DNA of 64,000 nucleotides from UBA2336 sp031395485 (GTDB taxonomy: Bacteria > Bacteroidota > Bacteroidia > Cytophagales > Cyclobacteriaceae), in assembly GCA_031395485.1 (NCBI GenBank), contig JANNUS010000006.1, forward strand, positions 62,001 through 126,000, in the 5' to 3' direction. A program made the translations under genes and the position numbers. Numbering within the stretch: the stretch's first letter is position 1; each line of letters starts with the position of its first letter. This document shows positions 58,745 to 64,000 of this stretch, in pieces. Under the pieces are notes generated by a model that was not told where the DNA came from, searched no databases, and was given only the letters and a program-made list of their open reading frames with translations.

Positions 58745-60085
58745 GTGAGTTCTATTCTTATCGTTAATGCAAATATAGTCAACGAAGGCAAGGTCGTTCA
58801 GTCCGATGTCTTTATTAAAGATCAATTCATTGAAAAGATAGGAAGCGATCTTCAATACCTACAAGCCACAACGATACTTGATGCGAAAGGTAAACACTTG
58901 TTTCCAGGAGTAATTGATGATCAAGTGCATTTTCGTGAACCTGGCCTTACTCATAAAGCTACCATTTATTCCGAATCGCGGGCTGCCGTTGCTGGCGGTG
59001 TTACCAGTTTTATGGAGATGCCCAATACGATTCCCCCTGCGTTCACCCAAAAATTACTGGAGGATAAATATCAGGTTGCATCGCAAAATTCGTTAGCCAA
59101 TTATTCCTTCTTCATAGGCGCATCAAACGATAATCTTGAAGATGTTCTGAGGACCGATCAGCAGAAAGTTTGTGGGCTAAAAATCTTTATGGGCTCTTCC
59201 ACCGGAAATTTATTGGTGGACGATCCAAAAGTCCTAGAAGGATTCTTTTCAAAAGTTCCGTTCCTTATTGCCTCGCATTGTGAGGATGAGCCTATAATCC
59301 GAAAAAATACCGAAGAGTTTAGAAAGAAATACGGTGAAGCAATGTCTGTTCGATATCATCCGATGATTCGAAGTGAAGAGGCGTGTTACAAATCTTCTTC
59401 CTTTGCTGTAAGCTTAGCAAAAAAACATGGAACCAGACTTCACATCCTTCATATTTCAACTGCTAAAGAAACAGCGTTGTTTGATAACACACTCCCCCTG
59501 AAGGATAAAAAAATTACGGCCGAAGCATGCATCCATCATCTGTGGTTCAACGACTCCGATTATGAAAAACTTGGAATGTTGATTAAGTGGAACCCTGCAA
59601 TTAAAACACAAGCTGATCAACAGGCGGTATTCAACGCGTTACTTGAAAATCGAATTGATGTTATTGCTACGGACCACGCTCCGCACACCGCAGAAGAAAA
59701 AAGGAATGGTTATTTCAATGCCCCCGCTGGTGGTCCATTGATTCAGCATAGTCTAACCGCGATGCTTGAATTTTATCATCGTAAGAAAGTTGACTTGCCG
59801 TGGATCGCACAAAAAATGGCGCACAACCCAGCGATACTTTTCCAGGTTGAAAAAAGAGGATTTATCCGCGAAGGGTACTTTGCCGACCTGGCACTGGTTG
59901 ATCTTAATCAATCATGGACCGTTAATAAAAATAATATTCTTGCCAAGTGTAGCTGGTCTCCTTTCGAAGGCACGACTTTTAAATCAAAGGTTACCCATAC
60001 GATTGTTTCGGGTCATCTGGCATACGAGGCCGGAGAATTTCATGAAAATCAGATGGGGAAACGGTTATTATTTGATCGGGCCTAA
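58745..60085 (+). CDS. pyrC: Dihydroorotase with atypical first metal motif
   Basis: A 446-residue amidohydrolase of pyrimidine synthesis, started by GTG at 58745; the longer open frame from 58484 runs through the helicase gene and is not credible. HCEDEPII, HILHIST and ATDHAPHT carry the expected histidines and Asp. The first metal motif DxHxHxR reads DDQVHFRE, so the first histidine is Gln60 while His62 and Arg64 remain. PGLTHKATIYSESRAAVAGGVTSF is typical of class I/DHOase family. The GTG start is 13 bases from the divergent helicase GTG. Confidence 0.93.
   Translation: MSSILIVNANIVNEGKVVQSDVFIKDQFIEKIGSDLQYLQATTILDAKGKHLFPGVIDDQVHFREPGLTHKATIYSESRAAVAGGVTSFMEMPNTIPPAFTQKLLEDKYQVASQNSLANYSFFIGASNDNLEDVLRTDQQKVCGLKIFMGSSTGNLLVDDPKVLEGFFSKVPFLIASHCEDEPIIRKNTEEFRKKYGEAMSVRYHPMIRSEEACYKSSSFAVSLAKKHGTRLHILHISTAKETALFDNTLPLKDKKITAEACIHHLWFNDSDYEKLGMLIKWNPAIKTQADQQAVFNALLENRIDVIATDHAPHTAEEKRNGYFNAPAGGPLIQHSLTAMLEFYHRKKVDLPWIAQKMAHNPAILFQVEKRGFIREGYFADLALVDLNQSWTVNKNNILAKCSWSPFEGTTFKSKVTHTIVSGHLAYEAGEFHENQMGKRLLFDRA
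58770..58777 (-). promoter_or_regulatory. -7 box of the helicase gene
   Basis: The minus strand reads TATATTTG, 38 bases before the helicase GTG. It lies inside the start of the dihydroorotase coding sequence. Confidence 0.45.
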
Positions 60086-60088
60086 CCT

Positions 60089-60118
60089 TTTGATTTTAGG
60101 TCAGCCTGTCTAACTTTG
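60089..60118 (+). promoter_or_regulatory. -33/-7 promoter of tRNA-His
   Basis: TTTG (60089-60092), 18 bases, then TAACTTTG (60111-60118), close to consensus. The tRNA starts 14 bases downstream. Confidence 0.7.
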
Positions 60119-60131
60119 CAGTCCTTAAAAT

Positions 60132-60206
60132 GGTGATTGTAGCTCAGTTGGTTAGAGCGCCTGATTGTGGTTCAGGAGGTCGCGGGTTCGAGCCCCGTCT
60201 TTCACC
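60132..60206 (+). tRNA. tRNA-His (GTG anticodon)
   Basis: A complete cloverleaf. Extra 5' G (-1) at 60132 faces C73 at 60206 as required for histidyl-tRNA. D stem GCTC/GAGC, anticodon stem CCTGA/TCAGG with loop TTGTGGT and anticodon GTG at 60167-60169, T stem GCGGG/CCCGT with loop TTCGAGC. The acceptor stem GTGATTG/CTTTCAC has two adjacent T-T mismatches at positions 5-68 and 6-67. CCA is not encoded in full. A terminator follows. Confidence 0.97.
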
Positions 60207-60212
60207 CAAAAC

Positions 60213-60233
60213 ACCCCGATTTCGGGGTTTTTT
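60213..60233 (+). terminator. Rho-independent terminator after tRNA-His
   Basis: ACCCCGA and TCGGGGT form a stem, followed by six T (60228-60233). Confidence 0.85.
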
Positions 60234-60243
60234 AATTTAATAG

Positions 60244-61125
60244 ATGAAAAAATTAGCGATTCTTTTCCTTTTTTCGCTGGTCGCCAGTGAGGTCTACCCA
60301 CAATATTCCTTCGCCCCAGATAAACTCATGCAAGATTTAAAAATCCTCTCCTCAGACTCATTGGAGGGAAGGAAAACAGGTACCGATGGTAATATCAAAG
60401 CCAGAGTCTACATTATTGAACAACTTAAGAAGGCAGGTATTGAGCCATTTGTTACCGGCTATGAACAGTCCTTTTCAATCTCAGAATCTGTTACCGGAGT
60501 TAATGTTCTTGGCGTTGTTCCCGGAACAAAGAAAGAAACGATTGTGATCAGTGCGCACTATGACCATCTCGGTATCCGAAACAATATGATTTATAACGGT
60601 GCTGATGATAACGCGTCAGGTGTTGCCACGCTTTTGGCAATGTTGCAATACTTTAAGAAAACCGTTCCGGAACATCGCCTCATCTTTGCCTATTTTGATG
60701 CAGAAGAGTTAGGCTTAAAAGGTTCGGCATATTTTATAAACTCACTTGACCTACAAAAAGAAAATATTGTATTAAATGTTAACCTTGATATGGTAAGCAG
60801 AAGCGACAAAAATGAACTTTACGCTTGCGGTACATTTCATTATCCATCGTTGAAAAAAAACATTGAAAAAATTAAAGTACCCTCCGGAATAAAACTTCTT
60901 TTCGGGCATGATGATCCAACAACGGGTAAAAATAACTGGACTAGCCAGTCGGATCAGTATAATTTTCATCAGAAAAAAATTCCCTTTATATATTTTGGTG
61001 TAGAGGATCATATCGATTACCATAAATCAGGCGATGACTTTGACAAGATCAATCCTGAGTTTTACAAAAACAGTACAGAAACAATTCTATTGGCCATTCT
61101 GGCACTGGATAAAAACTTGGAATAG
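60244..61125 (+). CDS. M28-family zinc aminopeptidase
   Basis: A 293-residue exported peptidase with signal peptide (1-18, ASEVYPQ). The two-zinc site ligands are visible: His in SAHYDHLG, Asp in GADDNASG, the catalytic and bridging Glu in DAEELGLKGS, Asp in NLDMVSR and the C-terminal His in IDYHKSGDD. The family removes N-terminal residues from peptides; a soluble periplasmic role is likely. It begins 10 bases after the tRNA terminator and has no obvious partner. Confidence 0.9.
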   Translation: MKKLAILFLFSLVASEVYPQYSFAPDKLMQDLKILSSDSLEGRKTGTDGNIKARVYIIEQLKKAGIEPFVTGYEQSFSISESVTGVNVLGVVPGTKKETIVISAHYDHLGIRNNMIYNGADDNASGVATLLAMLQYFKKTVPEHRLIFAYFDAEELGLKGSAYFINSLDLQKENIVLNVNLDMVSRSDKNELYACGTFHYPSLKKNIEKIKVPSGIKLLFGHDDPTTGKNNWTSQSDQYNFHQKKIPFIYFGVEDHIDYHKSGDDFDKINPEFYKNSTETILLAILALDKNLE

Positions 61126-61169
61126 GTCGTATAACTTCCGAAATTAAATGCGTTAATAAACCATGATGT

Positions 61170-62027
61170 ATGGATCAGCGCATTATCAATCTTTTTGATG
61201 AGTACACTCACAAGCCATTAACCCGGGAAGATTTTTTCCGGAAGCTAGTAATACTCACGGGCAGCACAACCGCTGCACTAGCCATACTTCCCTTACTGGA
61301 AGTAAACTATGCGATGGCATCAACCGTGCCCCTACAAGATGACCGATTGACAACCGAGTACATAACCTATTTGGGTGATGGCACAGACACCATGAAGGCC
61401 TATGTTGCTCGGCCTAAAGCACGTGCTACATATGCTGCAATAATGGTAATCCACGAAAACAGAGGCCTAAACCCACACATTGAAGATGTTACTCGAAGGG
61501 TCGCTTTAGATGGCTTTCTCGCCATTGCCCCCGATGCTCTCTCGCCTTTAGGAGGAACGCCTGCTGAAAGCGATAAGGCACGTGAAATGTTTCAGCAACT
61601 TGACGCAAAAAAGACAATTCTAAATTTTGCAAGGGGATTTGAATATTTGAAAACCCGTAAAGATTGCACTGGAAAATTTGGTTGTGTCGGTTTTTGTTGG
61701 GGAGGCGCCATGAGTAACAATTTAGCAATCCACGTTCAGGAACTACTCGCTGCTGTCCCATTCTATGGACGCCAGCCCGATATTGCAGAAGTTCCTAAAA
61801 TTCAAGCAGCCCTTCAACTACATTATGCTGGAAAAGATGAGCGAGTGAATGCGGGCATTCCAGCATATGAAGAAGCACTTAAAACCGAAAAGAAAGATTA
61901 TAAAATCTTTATGTACGATAGCGCACAGCATGCTTTCCATAATGATACTAGCCCAACCCGCTACCATTCAGAATCAGCAAAACTTGCCTGGAGCCGAACC
62001 ATGCAATTTTTTAAAGAAAAATTGTAG
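61170..62027 (+). CDS. Dienelactone hydrolase family protein
   Basis: A 285-residue alpha/beta hydrolase. The nucleophile is Cys in GFCWGGAMS, with Asp in GKDERVNAG and His in HAFHND, the Cys-Asp-His triad of dienelactone hydrolases. The N-terminal helical segment LTREDFFRKLVILTGSTTAALAILPLLE (about 18-45) looks like a Tat signal in which the RR pair has been lost. The hydrolysed substrate is not known. Confidence 0.88.
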   Translation: MDQRIINLFDEYTHKPLTREDFFRKLVILTGSTTAALAILPLLEVNYAMASTVPLQDDRLTTEYITYLGDGTDTMKAYVARPKARATYAAIMVIHENRGLNPHIEDVTRRVALDGFLAIAPDALSPLGGTPAESDKAREMFQQLDAKKTILNFARGFEYLKTRKDCTGKFGCVGFCWGGAMSNNLAIHVQELLAAVPFYGRQPDIAEVPKIQAALQLHYAGKDERVNAGIPAYEEALKTEKKDYKIFMYDSAQHAFHNDTSPTRYHSESAKLAWSRTMQFFKEKL

Positions 62028-62060
62028 GTGTATCCGTTTCAAGCCCCAAAATAGTATAAA

Positions 62061-62170
62061 TGTCATTTCGTAGCGAACCTGACGAAGTAGGGTGAGCGGA
62101 GAAATCCCCTTGAGGGTTACGCGAAAAGGGGATTTCTCCGTCCTGCTTGTGGCAGGACTGCGAAATGACA
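62061..62170. repeat. Intergenic inverted repeat, copy 3
   Basis: The ends TGTCATTTCG (62061-62070) and CGAAATGACA (62161-62170) are exact reverse complements. Inside, CGGAGAAATCCCCTT (62097-62111) and AAGGGGATTTCTCCG (62126-62140) are also exact. It is the best-preserved copy of the element at 11444-11697 and would fold into a long two-stage hairpin. Confidence 0.85.
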
Positions 62171-62228
62171 AACAAATACTATTTAGGACTCATTACGGAT
62201 ACTCATAAAAAGCTGAATTAATAACAAA

Positions 62229-62259
62229 CCCCTTGATCATTTGAAGGGCTTTATTTTTT
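62229..62259 (+). terminator. Weak hairpin with T run
   Basis: CCCTT (62230-62234) and AAGGG (62244-62248) are followed by CTTTATTTTTT. It may end transcription from the repeat region; the stem is only 5 bp. Confidence 0.35.
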
Positions 62260-62274
62260 AGCTAGGTTTAGTAT

Positions 62275-62526
62275 ATGATACCGTGGGCTGAATTTAAAAC
62301 GTATCCACTTAATGAAAAAATTCGCGCGCTATATGAGCGTGGAATATTTGTGATGGACATTCGATACTATCATTACAAAATAAATTTATACATGTTGGGT
62401 AATTACTACCTCGAGGTATTTATCAACCCGAAACAATCCCATATTGAAAAAATTGTTTTGTTGGACAACCGTCATACAAGAATGAAATTCTACTACGATC
62501 AAATTAAATTGCCTGCTGGGATTTAA
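62275..62526 (+). CDS. Hypothetical 83-residue protein
   Basis: A small soluble protein, beta-rich and with many aromatic residues (YYHYKINLYMLGNYYLEVFI, KIVLLDNRHTRMKFYYDQIKLP). I do not recognise a family, but the length and even composition look like a genuine gene. No signal peptide or membrane segment. A bidirectional terminator follows. Confidence 0.7.
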   Translation: MIPWAEFKTYPLNEKIRALYERGIFVMDIRYYHYKINLYMLGNYYLEVFINPKQSHIEKIVLLDNRHTRMKFYYDQIKLPAGI

Positions 62527-62541
62527 AATAGCAAGCATAAA

Positions 62542-62575
62542 AAAGCCCGTCCTGATAATCATCCGGACGGGCTTT
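62542..62575. terminator. Bidirectional rho-independent terminator
   Basis: AAAGCCCGTCC (62542-62552) and GGACGGGCTTT (62565-62575) form an 11-bp stem between two convergent genes. Confidence 0.85.
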
Positions 62576-62592
62576 CAATAATGTTGTATTTT

Positions 62593-63339
62593 TTACGCGG
62601 TAGCCGCAGCAGATCCTTCGAATTTAGTAGCGGCTTTCAATGTCACCGTTTTCTTTGCTTTGTATCCGCAATAGTTACACAAGAAATGCTTCATTAATTC
62701 TCCTTCCTCCAATTCAGAAGGAACTTTCAATATTTCTTCCTTTACCACTTTAAACGTTTGATAATTACATTCCGGGCAACGTACAGCGTGCAAGTGGCCA
62801 GCATATTTCTCAATCTTTACATATCCTGTCACTTCATCTTTCCATACATCATAGTCCATCGAAAAGAGGTTCTCTTCCGCCTGCATGCCCTCATCCAAAT
62901 AGGCATCCTCCTCTTCTTCACTTAACAACTTCATAGCCGTACCCGATTTTGGAGAAATACGTGGTTTGAAACGAAGAGCCTTAAGGCGCTTCTCTATGTA
63001 AAACGGATAATAGAACCTAAGCAAATTTTGTACAATAAGGGCAACAATCAAGCCCATAGAGATAGTCGTAAATAGCCTCACAAAAACCCATAATACGCTC
63101 AATTCAACAACATTTGAATTCGCATAGAAGCATATGCCGATCACCAAAATAACAGAAGCGAGCCACAATAAATTAATCTCGTTCTTATTAATGTAATCGT
63201 ACTTATCCTTGGCTTCCTTCGTAATGGACAACTTTACGAGATGCCCAAACACTATTAAAATTGAAGCTGCCCAACAACCGAACGCTATGTTTTGGGCTAA
63301 TTGGTTCCATGAAGTGAAATCCTGTACAACTGGTTCCAT
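62593..63339 (-). CDS. Integral membrane protein with C-terminal zinc ribbon
   Basis: A 248-residue protein with three predicted transmembrane helices (about 15-38, 55-75, 85-110), then a cytoplasmic acidic segment (EEEEDAYLDEGM) and a zinc-ribbon-like domain with CPEC and CNYC pairs (about 187-225). I do not recognise a family. Two CxxC pairs at this spacing suggest bound zinc. A -7 box is 27 bases upstream. Confidence 0.7.
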   Translation of the reverse strand: MEPVVQDFTSWNQLAQNIAFGCWAASILIVFGHLVKLSITKEAKDKYDYINKNEINLLWLASVILVIGICFYANSNVVELSVLWVFVRLFTTISMGLIVALIVQNLLRFYYPFYIEKRLKALRFKPRISPKSGTAMKLLSEEEEDAYLDEGMQAEENLFSMDYDVWKDEVTGYVKIEKYAGHLHAVRCPECNYQTFKVVKEEILKVPSELEEGELMKHFLCNYCGYKAKKTVTLKAATKFEGSAAATA

Positions 63340-63366
63340 GTATGGGTTTGGTTTTAGTGATATTTA

Positions 63367-63374
63367 CAAATATA
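63367..63374 (-). promoter_or_regulatory. -7 box of the membrane/zinc-ribbon gene
   Basis: The minus strand reads TATATTTG, 27 bases before the ATG at 63339. No well-spaced -33 box was seen. The 63375-63492 gap holds nothing else I can support. Confidence 0.4.
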
Positions 63375-63492
63375 AAATCCTGTTTCAATTTAACCTAACG
63401 GAGTTAATCCTCCGATAGAAAAAAGCAATTCAAGTTAACACACTTTTTATCAGAAAATCAAAAAAAATAGCTTTTTTAAGTGTTTAAAGCAC

Positions 63493-64000
63493 TTAATTTC
63501 TGATTTCTGACTGCAAAAATACCTGTATATACTTTATTGCTTCATCCGGTTGTTCAAACATTCCCATATGTGCTGTATTGGTTAACACACAAACCGTTGG
63601 CCTAATGGCCATTTCTGACTGCTTTTTAATAGATTCCACTGCAATTCCCGCATCCCATTCGCCTGCAATAAATAGAATCGCTCCTTCGAAATGGGCAACG
63701 ACAAAAGTACTGTCTGGCCGATCGCGCATGGCCATTACATAGGCAAGTAATGTATCGCGATTCGTTTGAGAACCCAGCCTAACAATTGACTGTATATATG
63801 GATTGGACTGATTATAAAACAATGGAGGAATAAAGGACTCTATAAATGGGGTAACACCGCGATTGGAAACAAACTCAATCACTTTGTTACGCGAAACTCT
63901 ACGCTCTGCCGTATCCGCGTATGCCGTTGAGTGAAAAAGCCCAAAAGCCTTTAAGATAGCGGGGCGTTGTTCAGCTACCGCCAGGCTAACATACCCGCCT
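63493..64000 (-). CDS. Alpha/beta hydrolase, N-terminally truncated by the window edge
   Basis: The frame is open from 64000 to a stop at 63493. The first residues read GGYVSLAVAEQRPAILKAFG, the stretch immediately after the nucleophile elbow GHSMGG of alpha/beta hydrolases, and a histidine near the C-terminus (TNTAHMGMFEQP) fits the catalytic triad. The family is clear; the substrate is not. The GTG at 63882 is only an internal codon. Confidence 0.85.
   Translation of the reverse strand, partial: GGYVSLAVAEQRPAILKAFGLFHSTAYADTAERRVSRNKVIEFVSNRGVTPFIESFIPPLFYNQSNPYIQSIVRLGSQTNRDTLLAYVMAMRDRPDSTFVVAHFEGAILFIAGEWDAGIAVESIKKQSEMAIRPTVCVLTNTAHMGMFEQPDEAIKYIQVFLQSEIRN

Noticed and set aside
63883..64000. 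Start codon of the last alpha/beta hydrolase at 63882
   Set aside because: The frame stays open to the window edge and the upstream residues match the family, so the gene is truncated by the window and not started there.

Overview
The window reads as chromosome of a Bacteroidota, most likely order Cytophagales. The support is a type IX secretion (T9SS) C-terminal sorting domain, three TonB-dependent receptors with CarboxypepD_reg-type N-termini, the DUF4286, DUF4397 and Haem_bd families, many TAnnTTTG -7 promoter boxes, and a full set of monocistronic housekeeping genes (serS, rho, lpdA, fabG, pyrC, tRNA-His). I see no transposase, integrase, phage gene or CRISPR array.

Layout. 1-3300: end of a nucleotidyltransferase, a DGPF protein with an ECF42-type sigma factor carrying a C-terminal helical-repeat extension, then a nicotinamide riboside salvage pair (kinase and PnuC). 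3300-9930: a tryptophan/kynurenine catabolic block (aminomuconate-semialdehyde-type dehydrogenase, an SDR with a degenerate active site, 3-hydroxyanthranilate dioxygenase, DinB-like protein, O6-alkylguanine methyltransferase, kynureninase, kynurenine 3-monooxygenase). 9970-17610: MltF-like lytic transglycosylase, an intergenic region of imperfect inverted repeats, then an operon of Oar-like TonB receptor, DUF4397 lipoprotein and two-domain fasciclin lipoprotein. 17850-25530: outer-membrane barrel protein, haem-binding protein, FMN glutamate-synthase-like enzyme, metallo-beta-lactamase/beta-CASP nuclease-like protein, acylphosphatase, and a transmembrane protein that looks like a sensor-regulator. 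25745-30990: a 1606-residue secreted mosaic protein and a small lipoprotein. 31079-33780: GapN-like dehydrogenase, deoxyribose-phosphate aldolase and a small secreted basic protein. 33878-37690: a giant TPR protein and two unlisted 40-residue paralogous membrane microproteins.

The most interesting region is 37400-44750. It holds an ECF sigma factor and an RskA-like membrane anti-sigma factor, divergent from a DUF4331 protein split over two genes, a TPR lipoprotein, a TonB receptor and a secreted fasciclin protein. The bipartite motif ATCCAG-N13-TTCGTA occurs in front of both the DUF4331 operon and the fasciclin gene, so it is a candidate promoter for this sigma factor. The arrangement resembles the mycobacterial SigK/RskA system, whose targets are the fasciclin proteins MPT70/MPT83.

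44800-64000: lpdA, fabG, a SAM-I riboswitch ahead of a cystathionine gamma-synthase-type gene and homoserine dehydrogenase, a TonB receptor, small genes, serS, rho, a DEAD-box helicase divergent from a dihydroorotase with GTG starts only 13 bp apart, tRNA-His, an M28 peptidase, a dienelactone-hydrolase-like protein, a third copy of the intergenic repeat, and a truncated alpha/beta hydrolase at the right edge.
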